This document shows positions 8,619 to 13,964 of a DNA stretch of 21,709 nt, in pieces. The DNA is from a virus. The stretch spans positions 1 through 21,709 of IMG/VR virus record IMGVR_UViG_3300010885_030879. One strand, 5' to 3'. The notes beneath the pieces are model-generated. The model saw only the letters and a list, made by a program, of their open reading frames with translations. It was not told the DNA's origin and did not search any database. How positions within the stretch are numbered: the stretch's first letter is position 1; the number at the start of each line of letters is the position of its first letter. The position numbers and the translations under genes were made by a program.

Positions 8619-9010
8619 TCGGCAAATGGATCATCAATGTCTTCTGTGTGAATAGCACCAGCAGGACGTGGATTTGGTGGCGGGGCTTGACCATCTTGTT
8701 CCTTACGGGAATCAAGCAATGTCCATTGATCAACTAATACTTTAACACCTTGACGCTTTGCACCATCCTTATCAGTGTAGTTGTCAATCTGGATCTTTCC
8801 AGTAATAGCAATGAGCCTACCTTTTTGAGCGTATGTGCCTAGAGCATCTGCAGTTTGACCAAATGCAGTACAGCTAAAAAAGTCTGTTTCTTTTTCTCGT
8901 CCTTTACGATCAACTGCAATACGAATATTACAAAGACCCTTACCATTACTTGACTGCTTGTGTTCTGGATCTGCAACAAGGCGTCCAATTAATGTAACAT
9001 GATTCAGCAT
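8615..9010 (-). CDS. ssb: Single-stranded DNA-binding protein
   Basis: With the start at ATG 9010 the protein has 131 residues. It opens MLNHVTLIGRLVADPE, the standard SSB beginning, followed by the OB-fold strands (N-I-R-I-A-V-D, D-F-F-S-C-T-A-F-G-Q-T-A, K-G-R-L-I-A-I-T-G-K-I). A Pro-rich linker leads to an acidic tail. The tail ends DDPFAD, so the usual terminal Phe is followed by two extra residues, which may affect protein partners. The start was chosen because GAGGAAACAAT lies just upstream and a TATAAT promoter at 9029-9034 would begin the mRNA near 9021. The frame stays open further upstream, but those codons precede the promoter and look non-natural. The protein coats single-stranded DNA during phage replication. 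Confidence 0.93.
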   Translation of the reverse strand: MLNHVTLIGRLVADPEHKQSSNGKGLCNIRIAVDRKGREKETDFFSCTAFGQTADALGTYAQKGRLIAITGKIQIDNYTDKDGAKRQGVKVLVDQWTLLDSRKEQDGQAPPPNPRPAGAIHTEDIDDPFAD

Positions 9011-9028
9011 ATTGTTTCCTCTATATGC

Positions 9029-9045
9029 ATTATACCGTAGGTAAT
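9029..9045 (-). promoter_or_regulatory. Promoter of ssb
   Basis: The minus strand reads ATTACCTACGGTATAAT, identical over 17 bp to the copy at 10965-10981. It contains a perfect TATAAT. No TTGACA-like -35 is visible at normal spacing, so TTACCTACGG is the probable recognition extension. The predicted mRNA begins about 11-14 nt before the ssb ATG, with the ribosome site at its 5' end. Confidence 0.62.
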
Positions 9046-9057
9046 GCGCTAGATGTG

Positions 9058-9071
9058 TACAGTAGTATAAT
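9058..9071 (+). promoter_or_regulatory. Probable promoter of the 48-aa gene (half motif)
   Basis: TACAGTAGTATAAT matches the right half of the window-wide motif (TACRGTANNNT) and includes TATAAT at 9066-9071. The left TTACY half is absent. It lies back-to-back with the ssb promoter and would give a leader of about 11 nt to the ATG at 9089. Confidence 0.4.
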
Positions 9072-9088
9072 TGAGGCAGAGGTGATCT

Positions 9089-9235
9089 ATGATACGTGGA
9101 ATGATTGAACAAGCAATGATGAAGGGCAAGACCATGAAGAAGGGTATGTCCAAGGGTATGAAGAAGGGCAAGTCCGTTCCTGCAAAAGAGCAAAAGGCTT
9201 GCCCTTACTGTAAGTCTGCAAACTGCAAGTGTTAG
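9089..9235 (+). CDS. 48-aa Met/Lys/Gly-rich protein with C-terminal Cys knuckle
   Basis: A short rightward gene. GAGGTGATC, a 9-nt match to the 16S rRNA 3' end, lies 1 nt before the ATG at 9089, and a TATAAT element lies at 9066-9071. The N-terminal two thirds repeat M-K-K-G and S-K-G units (GKTMKKGMSKGMKKGKS). The C-terminus reads ACPYCKSANCKC, a C-x2-C-x4-C-x-C group that could hold one metal. The protein is very basic and might bind nucleic acid. It is convergent with and overlaps the DUF3310 gene end by 4 nt. Strong translation signals make it a likely real gene. No family is recognised. Confidence 0.72.
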   Translation: MIRGMIEQAMMKGKTMKKGMSKGMKKGKSVPAKEQKACPYCKSANCKC

Positions 9236-9507
9236 TCCTTAGAGTCAATCTCTAACGGCGTCACTTCGATAGATAAAAGCCCAGCTGCAAATTCCTGTAG
9301 TTTTTGGGCTTTGTATCTATCTTTAAATAATGCAGCACCTAAAAACCAAATAGCTTTTAAAATATCCTTATTGTACGTATTTCCCGGTTTATCTCCGGCC
9401 CGTTCAATATACTTGACACACGAAAATTCTTCAGGTGTTAAATCCCATTCCCATGCAATGTCTATTGCTTGGATGCGATGTTTTCCATAATGGCGATTGT
9501 CAATCAT
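9232..9507 (-). CDS. DUF3310-type protein (nucleotide-kinase-like)
   Basis: The 91-residue protein has H-Y-G-K-H-R-I-Q-A-I-D near residues 6-16, W-D-L-T near 21-24, then C-V-K-Y-I-E-R-A-G-D-K at 30-40 and K-D-I-L-K-A-I-W-F-L at 47-56. This matches the DUF3310 pattern 'xHY ... IKYxxRxGxK ... EDLxKAxWYL'. The family includes or resembles T7 gp1.7, reported as a nucleotide kinase, so a role in dNTP metabolism fits its place beside dut and thyX. It starts one base inside the dut stop (TAATG), implying coupling. Catalytic activity cannot be judged from the sequence alone. Confidence 0.82.
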   Translation of the reverse strand: MIDNRHYGKHRIQAIDIAWEWDLTPEEFSCVKYIERAGDKPGNTYNKDILKAIWFLGAALFKDRYKAQKLQEFAAGLLSIEVTPLEIDSKD

Positions 9508-9974
9508 TAATAATCACCAGTACTTCCAAACCCTTTAGATCCACGAATCACAGAAGGCTCATCTAGTTGAAACAGCACCCCGGTACGTACATCAATGGGT
9601 TCTACGATAGCAACAGGAGCTATAACAAGCTGCGCTATTGCCATACCGTTTAACACAATAAAGTCTTCCGTTGATGCATTTTGTAACAATACTTTGATAT
9701 TGCCTTCGTAATCTCGATCGATTGTTCCGGGAGAGTTTAATACAAATAATCCATACTTGTACGCCATTCCGGAACGCGATCGAACCTGTGCTTCATAACC
9801 TTCTGGGATCTTTACGGCCCATCCAGTATCAATTAAAGCTCGTGTTCCCGGCTTTAACACCACGCGTTTATCAATATATGCCTTTAAGTCTAGTCCGCTA
9901 GATAAATCAGTTTTACGCACTGGAAGTACGCCTTCTTTATCTTTACCATTCCAAATAAACTCAACTTGCAGCAT
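9507..9974 (-). CDS. dut: dUTP diphosphatase (dUTPase)
   Basis: All five trimeric dUTPase motifs are present in order: motif 1 S-S-G-L-D-L-K-A-Y at residues 25-33, motif 2 R-S-R-S-G-M-A at 65-71, motif 3 G-T-I-D-R-D-Y-E-G at 83-91, motif 4 G-M-A-I-A-Q-L-V-I at 110-118 and motif 5 R-G-S-K-G-F-G-S-T-G at 144-153. The 155-residue length is typical. It hydrolyses dUTP to dUMP and pyrophosphate, keeping uracil out of phage DNA and feeding dUMP to the neighbouring thymidylate synthase ThyX. It overlaps the 83-aa gene by 14 nt and the DUF3310 gene by 1 nt. Confidence 0.96.
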   Translation of the reverse strand: MLQVEFIWNGKDKEGVLPVRKTDLSSGLDLKAYIDKRVVLKPGTRALIDTGWAVKIPEGYEAQVRSRSGMAYKYGLFVLNSPGTIDRDYEGNIKVLLQNASTEDFIVLNGMAIAQLVIAPVAIVEPIDVRTGVLFQLDEPSVIRGSKGFGSTGDY

Positions 9975-10212
9975 TTTTACTTTTTAATTCTTCAAGTGTC
10001 TCAACTAGTTCGCCAATAACGTGGTTCTGAAAATCAATAAACCACTTATTCGGAACCTTGACTCCATTCCTCATAGCAGTGTTGAGTAAAGTAATTGCGC
10101 CAACGTTTTCACATTGCGTAGACTCACCATTCTTATTGGTAATAACGTAACGCTTTGATGGCGTCAACTCAACATCAACATCACTATCTCGACCAACACG
10201 TAACATGTACAT
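9961..10212 (-). CDS. 83-aa hypothetical protein between thyX and dut
   Basis: The product begins MYMLRVGRDSDVDVELTPSK and looks like a small alpha/beta protein. An N-terminal beta-rich half (R-Y-V-I-T-N-K-N-G-E) is followed by helices and a C-terminal Glu/Lys helix (ELVETLEELKSKNAAS). MYM offers two possible Met starts. It overlaps dut by 14 nt and follows thyX by 11 nt, so it is co-transcribed with nucleotide-metabolism genes. I recognise no family and see no catalytic motif. The overlaps on a conserved strand support it as a real gene. Confidence 0.72.
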   Translation of the reverse strand: MYMLRVGRDSDVDVELTPSKRYVITNKNGESTQCENVGAITLLNTAMRNGVKVPNKWFIDFQNHVIGELVETLEELKSKNAAS

Positions 10213-10223
10213 AGCTAAACTCC

Positions 10224-10865
10224 CTAGTCTTCCTTCAGGTAATACTTTTCAAACGCATCTGCGGTGCACGGTAGGACTTTTTTAATTACATTCCAGCAAT
10301 CTGTTGCAATTTCGCGGTGCTCTACTTGAGTGTGACTGTCCATACGTACACGACAATAATGTAGCCAATCACGTACATTACCCTTCATGTAGAGGCGCGT
10401 ACCAACGCACAATGGCAATACCATTCTTGCTGACTCAAGAGCCACGCCAGATTTGACAAGATCGTCATAAGCTCTAATGGCAACTAGTACTGGCGCCAAT
10501 GCTTTATTATCCATTTGAAACTGTGTCTCAGGATCATCAAACATAACGCTACCCTGCCTGTTTGTGCTGCCTTTGCGTCGCATTACAGGTAGGTCTAATT
10601 CAATCTTTCCCGGATTGGCATAGCGTTGACTAAACTCTTGAAAGTGAAAGCTCCTGTGTCGCAAGATCTGTGCTGCAATAGCCCTTGATGTGTAGATCTC
10701 CATTACAACATCTACCATTTCAAATACAGACCAGTGGCCTTGCTTCATACAGTAGTTGAGTAAACGTTCGTAATCAGGATTGTTTTCGTTGTCTGATGAT
10801 ACACGTGCAAGGTGAATCATAAACTCTTCTGCGTCGGGTTGTACGTACTTTAATGTTGCTGCCAT
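10224..10865 (-). CDS. thyX: Flavin-dependent thymidylate synthase ThyX
   Basis: The ThyX signature R-H-R-S-F-H-F-Q-E-F-S-Q-R-Y is at about residues 69-82 and matches RHRxxSxNxxSxR with Q in place of N, as in other family members. G-H-W-S-V-F-E near 43-49 is the FAD-pocket His/Glu motif. ThyX makes dTMP from dUMP using methylene-tetrahydrofolate and FADH2. The start at 10865 (213 residues) was chosen because GGAG lies 6 nt upstream. The longer start at 10877 would overlap the last base of tRNA-Leu and lacks a ribosome site. dut, encoded downstream in the same unit, supplies dUMP. Confidence 0.95.
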   Translation of the reverse strand: MAATLKYVQPDAEEFMIHLARVSSDNENNPDYERLLNYCMKQGHWSVFEMVDVVMEIYTSRAIAAQILRHRSFHFQEFSQRYANPGKIELDLPVMRRKGSTNRQGSVMFDDPETQFQMDNKALAPVLVAIRAYDDLVKSGVALESARMVLPLCVGTRLYMKGNVRDWLHYCRVRMDSHTQVEHREIATDCWNVIKKVLPCTADAFEKYYLKED

Positions 10866-10876
10866 CTTTTTCTCCA

Positions 10877-10957
10877 TACCCCAGACGGGACTTGAACCCG
10901 TACACCTTGCGGTAACAGATTTTAAGTCTGTCGTGTCTACCTTTCCACCACCGGGGC
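10877..10957 (-). tRNA. tRNA-Leu (anticodon UAA)
   Basis: The minus strand starts GCCCCGGTGGTGGAAAGG and folds as a class II tRNA. The D-arm is GTG/CAC. The anticodon arm is ACAGA-CTTAAAA-TCTGT, giving anticodon TAA. A long variable arm (ACC-GCAA-GGT) and a T-arm ACGGG-TTCAAGT-CCCGT follow. The acceptor closes with one or two G-U pairs, and no CCA is encoded. It would read UUA leucine codons. It is the first element after a TATAAT promoter, and its 5' end lies about 8 nt after the -10 box, so little 5' trimming would be needed. thyX follows at once. Confidence 0.92.
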
Positions 10958-10964
10958 CTGACTG

Positions 10965-10981
10965 ATTATACCGTAGGTAAT
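10965..10981 (-). promoter_or_regulatory. Promoter of tRNA-Leu, thyX and dut unit
   Basis: The minus strand reads ATTACCTACGGTATAAT, an exact 17-bp copy of the ssb promoter at 9029-9045. TATAAT occupies 10965-10970 and is followed by 7 nt before the tRNA 5' end at 10957. It sits just downstream of the HNH gene stop. Confidence 0.63.
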
Positions 10982-10997
10982 TGTGGTAGAGATAGGG

Positions 10998-11273
10998 TTA
11001 GCGTTTTGGTTTATTTACTTTGACACTGTGGTCACTATTACGACTAAAGGATCTATTAGCTGATGGCGTTTTAAGTGTTAGGTTTGAAGCAGCATTAGTA
11101 CCACCTTTAGATAATGGCTTCTTGTGGTCTATGTCTTTACCAGTGCGGTTAATACCTTTAGCATCCATGGCCCTACGAGCCTTCTGGCGCTCCATACGCA
11201 AGGGGTGTTCGGCTCTGGCGACCTGTTGTCCGTATTCTTTTTTATATGGTCGTGCTTTGTTTACGTAGGGCAT
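10998..11273 (-). CDS. Small HNH endonuclease
   Basis: The 91-residue basic protein carries the HNH core G-K-D-I-D-H-K-K-P-L-S-K-G-G near residues 45-58, followed by N-A-A-S-N-L at 60-65 and N-R-S at 73-75. The D49-H50 pair, N64 and N73 are the expected metal and structural residues. No zinc-binding CxxC pairs flank the core, so it is the compact form common in phages. It could nick DNA in packaging, recombination or homing. The N-terminus is Arg/Lys-rich (ARPYKKEYGQQ, RQKARRAMDAK). AAGG lies 8 nt before the ATG. It is the last gene of the unit led by the 136-aa gene. Confidence 0.87.
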   Translation of the reverse strand: MPYVNKARPYKKEYGQQVARAEHPLRMERQKARRAMDAKGINRTGKDIDHKKPLSKGGTNAASNLTLKTPSANRSFSRNSDHSVKVNKPKR

Positions 11274-11276
11274 TAT

Positions 11277-11522
11277 CTATACCTTATCATCTCCCTTATG
11301 TTCTACAATTTCAATTCCATCAAGTTGTGATAGTCTCCACATTGCAAAATACTTAGGCATGTTAGTTTTGTTTAAATCATCATCATCTATATCTTGGCTG
11401 TCACACCAATCTCGAAATTCAAAGTAGTCCTTTACATCACATACTTTATGCCATATAAGCATCACTGCACTACATGCAGCAAACCCTAAAAGGAATGAAT
11501 TTATATAGAATGGGTAGAACAT
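11277..11522 (-). CDS. 81-aa single-pass membrane protein
   Basis: The N-terminus MFYPFYINSFLLGFAACSAV continues into a hydrophobic segment to about residue 24, which is consistent with one transmembrane helix. The remainder is an acidic soluble tail with W-C-D-S-Q-D-I-D-D-D-D-L and a C-terminal D-G-I-E-I-V-E-H-K. Its ATG overlaps the phosphoesterase stop (TAATG), so the two are coupled. It ends 3 nt before the HNH gene. No family is recognised. A small inner-membrane protein acting on the host is possible but unproven. Confidence 0.72.
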   Translation of the reverse strand: MFYPFYINSFLLGFAACSAVMLIWHKVCDVKDYFEFRDWCDSQDIDDDDLNKTNMPKYFAMWRLSQLDGIEIVEHKGDDKV

Positions 11523-12415
11523 TAAATCTCCAGCGTATCTCTTACAACTACCGTAGTGCCTTTACCGCGCACGTCTCTAGAATGTGCTGCCGTTAATGTA
11601 AGCATAAGTCCACCTTTAGGAAGAGTGGGAGAATCCCACAGTGCAGCATATGAATCTTTGCGTCCATGCTTTAGCAACTGCTCACTAGTCGTTCCTACGT
11701 ATGTATCAAAATAAGATCCAGTACGCAATGTAAGTACATCCCGTGTCATTACTCTATTCTCAGGTACAACAACACTCTTGTTAAAGGTTATCTTGTTATC
11801 TCTACCAGCTTGCCTGTGATGCGTATGTCCACGCCATATAGCATCTGCACCTTCTATCCACATAGCGGCCCTTGAAAAGGTGATAGCACCTTTAGTTACT
11901 GGCGCGGCGCCCCCGGCTCCATGGTGATAGTGAATAACGTAGTGTCCGTAATGAGAGTCTGTAAAAGGCTGCAACTGTATGTGAATGAAGCCGTGATATC
12001 CGCCATATTGAATGTTACCGTCTGCTCCATTTAACATTACTACTAAATGCTTAACTGGTTCAATGTGGTGGTATCTTGCAACCGCGTCATCATGGTTACC
12101 GTCACCAATCATAATGATGTCATCTTTATAAGGAGCTAGGATTTCATACGCCCACCTTATAGACTCACCAAGCATGTCGTCTCCAGCCTCGTATAAACGA
12201 GGGTGAAGATTGTTTGCGCGGTATCGCTTGCGATCACCGGGTAGTACTGCATCAAATACATCGCCATTGATTAGAATTTTTGCTCCACGCTTTTTGGCGT
12301 CGGCTAATTCTTTATCAATTAATTTGTAATCTACATGTAATCCACCAATATGTAGGTCACTCATTAAACACAAGATAACGGGATTTTGTTCTGTCTTATA
12401 CTCAATGACTGTCAT
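11522..12415 (-). CDS. Calcineurin-like metallophosphoesterase
   Basis: The 297-residue protein has the full metallophosphoesterase motif set: D20-L-H22, G51-D52, G106-N-H-D109, H162 (followed by Y-H-H) and G196-H-T-H199. These residues hold two metal ions and define phosphatases, nucleases and cyclic-nucleotide phosphodiesterases. The closest familiar layout is the phage or prophage DNA-repair-exonuclease-like group, but no SbcD-type cap or SbcC partner is visible, so the substrate is uncertain. AGGAG lies 6 nt before the ATG. It is followed by a coupled membrane protein and the HNH gene. Confidence 0.9.
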   Translation of the reverse strand: MTVIEYKTEQNPVILCLMSDLHIGGLHVDYKLIDKELADAKKRGAKILINGDVFDAVLPGDRKRYRANNLHPRLYEAGDDMLGESIRWAYEILAPYKDDIIMIGDGNHDDAVARYHHIEPVKHLVVMLNGADGNIQYGGYHGFIHIQLQPFTDSHYGHYVIHYHHGAGGAAPVTKGAITFSRAAMWIEGADAIWRGHTHHRQAGRDNKITFNKSVVVPENRVMTRDVLTLRTGSYFDTYVGTTSEQLLKHGRKDSYAALWDSPTLPKGGLMLTLTAAHSRDVRGKGTTVVVRDTLEI

Positions 12416-12428
12416 TGGTGGCTCCTAG

Positions 12429-12854
12429 TTACTTTTTAATATTAAGCTTTGTTCTAAATGTGTCTTGTTTAGGAATAGACTTTTTGGAACGCTCGGCTTT
12501 TATTTCGGCACGATTATAGGCATCAGCTTTTGCAAACGTTTCATCCCATGCTGCCTGTTTACGTATATTCATCTCATTGATATGTTCATCAAATGATTTA
12601 TTGTATGACGTTTCTAGTGATTTAAGCTGAGTGGCTACTGGGACGCCAACAAGCGGTATTTTTGCAATACCTTCGAGTATTGACTTTGGCACATACTGAC
12701 GCATTCCATCTGTTTTTTGTTTGCTTAAACGAACACGCCTACGTTCTTCCGTCAATTGTTCTGGAGTTAATGACTGGTAGTGTTTTTTGATTTTTCTTTC
12801 TAGCTCGTAATCTGGACTGAACAAATCACTTAGGTCTTGAGGATTTTGCGGCAT
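12429..12854 (-). CDS. 141-aa basic protein with MPQ...LNIKK ends
   Basis: The protein begins MPQNPQDLSDLF and ends TFRTKLNIKK. It is rich in Lys/Arg/Glu and mostly predicted helical (SLTPEQLTEERRRVRLSKQ), with one apolar stretch, I-P-L-V-G-V-P-V-A, near residues 66-74. The stop of the 136-aa gene is 4 nt upstream of its ATG, so the two are likely coupled. N- and C-terminal ends resemble those of the 136-aa protein (MPQDP ... GMNIKK) although the middles differ. No family is recognised. A DNA-associated or virion protein is possible from the charge. Confidence 0.75.
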   Translation of the reverse strand: MPQNPQDLSDLFSPDYELERKIKKHYQSLTPEQLTEERRRVRLSKQKTDGMRQYVPKSILEGIAKIPLVGVPVATQLKSLETSYNKSFDEHINEMNIRKQAAWDETFAKADAYNRAEIKAERSKKSIPKQDTFRTKLNIKK

Positions 12855-12858
12855 GGCG

Positions 12859-13269
12859 TTACTTCTTGATATTCATGCCACGTCGATAACGATCATCCTT
12901 TGATACGCTATTGCTCTGCGTACCACCTAGAGCTGTCTTGCCAAATTCAGCGGTCTTGCCGTCGTAATCTTTTTCATTACTGAGCATTTTCTGACGCTGT
13001 TCTTCTTTCTGCTTTTTCTTGTACTCGCCAATTCTTTTAACATTTGTTAGTTCTTCTTCTTCCCAAAAATCATTCAGGCCTTTTTCAAAGTTATGGTAAT
13101 TCAGCAAATCAGTTGGATTGTTGTAATTGTTAGGTCGAAATGGATAACCCCGCCTACTTGAAACAGTGTTGTCGTTCTTGGACCCTTCGTTAACGTTCAT
13201 ATTCCAAGGACTGTTTGGGTCTTTAGGGTTAATCTTAGCGTTGTGCGGAAGACGGGGATCTTGTGGCAT
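12859..13269 (-). CDS. 136-aa charged protein with MPQ...MNIKK ends
   Basis: The start at ATG 13269 follows GAGGTG with 4-nt spacing and gives MPQDPRLPHNAKINPKDPN. The frame stays open upstream, but that part overlaps a promoter and hairpins and is not natural coding. The N-terminal half is rich in Asn/Pro/Asp and probably disordered. A central Glu/Lys coiled segment (WEEEELTNVKRIGEYKKKQK) follows, and the end is DDRYRRGMNIKK. It is the first gene of the leftmost-reading unit starting near 13,384. Its ribosome site is part of a 24-bp near-palindrome that abuts the start codon, implying translational control. No family is recognised. Confidence 0.78.
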   Translation of the reverse strand: MPQDPRLPHNAKINPKDPNSPWNMNVNEGSKNDNTVSSRRGYPFRPNNYNNPTDLLNYHNFEKGLNDFWEEEELTNVKRIGEYKKKQKEEQRQKMLSNEKDYDGKTAEFGKTALGGTQSNSVSKDDRYRRGMNIKK

Positions 13270-13386
13270 AGTACACCTCTGCAGAAGTGTACTAGATACA
13301 GACGCAGTAACGCCACCGTATGGGAGAAAGAGAAAGGACCGTACGGCGGCATTACACCTGCAGGACGTTTGCATGCATGGCAGGTG
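13270..13386 (-). promoter_or_regulatory. Structured 5' leader with three consecutive hairpins
   Basis: In the leftward RNA the leader folds as three adjacent hairpins. A: CACCTGC/GCAGGTG pairs 13386-13380 with 13361-13355, at the very 5' end. B: a 13-bp stem pairs 13354-13342 with 13320-13308, fully paired if two G-U pairs are allowed on this strand. C: a 24-nt near-palindrome at 13270-13293 with one G-U pair ends at the base before the ATG and holds the GAGGTG ribosome site. This suggests a stable 5' end and gated translation of the 136-aa gene. Confidence 0.6.
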
Positions 13387-13390
13387 ATAA

Positions 13391-13407
13391 ATACTACCGT
13401 AAGTAAG
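13391..13407 (-). promoter_or_regulatory. Promoter of the 136-aa gene unit
   Basis: The minus strand reads CTTACTTACGGTAGTAT, matching the consensus at every position except the first. The TAGTAT hexamer (13391-13396) predicts a start near 13384, which is the base of the first leader hairpin. Confidence 0.55.
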
Positions 13408-13498
13408 ACTATGTGTCAAGGCGGAGCAGCTATATTTTGTGGGGTGAGTTATTTCTGTGGCGGGAGAAGATAGTTGAAGGAAAGAGTTTGTTGGTAGC

Positions 13499-13571
13499 GG
13501 TGGCCCCAACGGGTGCCAGTAGGAGGGGGCAGGGGCTTGCCACCTAGGGGGCTATGGGTAGCCGGGGGGGG
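13499..13571 (+). other. G-rich structured segment, possible G-quadruplex
   Basis: Five G-runs of 5, 4, 5, 3 and 8 bases lie at 13525-29, 13532-35, 13547-51, 13556-58 and 13564-71, with loops of 2, 11, 4 and 5 nt. That is enough for a quadruplex on the plus strand or its RNA. Competing stems exist: GGTGGC/GCCACC (13499-13504 with 13539-13544) and GGCTA/TAGCC flanking TGGG. The segment is far richer in G than the rest of the window. Confidence 0.45.
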
Positions 13572-13733
13572 TCGCCTCTCACTGACGGGTGCCAATAGTT
13601 CTCAATCGTACTATTAGACATGGTTGAGGGGTCTTCACCATGGTCTTTGGTTGTCGGGTGTGGTGTATCTATTCGAACTTACTGCGAAGTTATTATTATC
13701 GAAAGGAGGTTGTTATCGGCTAGTAGCAGTTGT

Positions 13734-13761
13734 TTGTGATACATCACGCCCAAATTATATT
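13734..13761 (+). promoter_or_regulatory. Possible rightward promoter with dyad
   Basis: TTGTGA (13734-13739), a 16-nt spacer and TATATT (13756-13761) resemble a housekeeping-type promoter for the right arm. A perfect dyad, GTGAT-AC-ATCAC at 13736-13747, overlaps the -35 side and could be an operator. The left-arm TTACYTACRG motif is absent, so the two arms may use different promoters. Confidence 0.3.
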
Positions 13762-13789
13762 CATAATCCTAGATAGTCAAACTCCTATT

Positions 13790-13831
13790 CCGAGCGGTGC
13801 ATATGGTTCACGCCGTATGTGCTATGCTCGG
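13790..13831 (+). promoter_or_regulatory. Long hairpin in the right-arm leader
   Basis: CCGAGC (13790-13795) pairs with GCTCGG (13826-13831). Inside, CATATGG (13800-13806) pairs with CCGTATG (13813-13819) with one G-U pair, around the loop TTCACG. It has no U-tract, so it is not a simple terminator. Confidence 0.45.
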
Positions 13832-13870
13832 TGCTCTTGGGGACCCACCAATGTCGTAAGACCTGCGGTG

Positions 13871-13916
13871 CCATGGTTCGACTCCATGGGAAGGGTATAC
13901 CCCACCACAAGTGGGG
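13871..13916 (+). ncRNA. tRNA-like mini-element E0 (weaker member)
   Basis: A T-arm-like hairpin with stem CCATGG (13871-13876)/CCATGG (13884-13889) and loop TTCGACT gives the tRNA box GGTTCGACTCC. A second hairpin, CCCCAC/GTGGGG (13900-13905 with 13911-13916), follows before the ribosome site of the 118-aa gene. The order T-arm, small hairpin, ribosome site matches elements E1-E4. The outer GTAG/CTAC stem of those copies is not clear here; ACCC and GGGT further out may replace it. Confidence 0.4.
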
Positions 13917-13964
13917 ACACGGGGAGCCTACCCCATAACAAAAGGCATTCAGTAGGAGTCTATT

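Larger units (their letters stand above)
13408..13964. other. Divergent gene-free region between the two arms
   Basis: About 560 nt lie between the leftward promoter and the first right-arm gene, with no convincing gene on either strand. It holds G-runs (13525-13571), several hairpins including CATGGT/ACCATG at 13619-13642, an orphan AAAGGAGGT at 13702-13710, a possible rightward promoter near 13734-13761, a long hairpin at 13790-13831 and a tRNA-like T-arm at 13871-13889. It could be a control region or replication origin; neither is shown directly. Confidence 0.6.

Noticed and set aside
9011-9193. N-terminal extension of SSB upstream of 9010
   Set aside because: The extra residues are His/Leu-rich and unlike SSB, lie across a promoter and are antisense to the 48-aa gene. 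MLNHVTLIGRL is the normal SSB start.
13270-13509. N-terminal extension of the 136-aa protein
   Set aside because: The frame is open but runs through the promoter and leader hairpins, and the ribosome site at 13274-13279 decides for the ATG at 13269.
13577-13586. Fourth copy of the pseudoknot repeat (TCTCACTGAC)
   Set aside because: Only ten bases match; the required GTGAG and the TGCGT/ACGCA stem are absent.
13871-13916. Phage attachment site in a tRNA-like sequence
   Set aside because: No integrase, excisionase or repressor gene is visible, and the similar T-arm sequences recur between cistrons rather than at one site.
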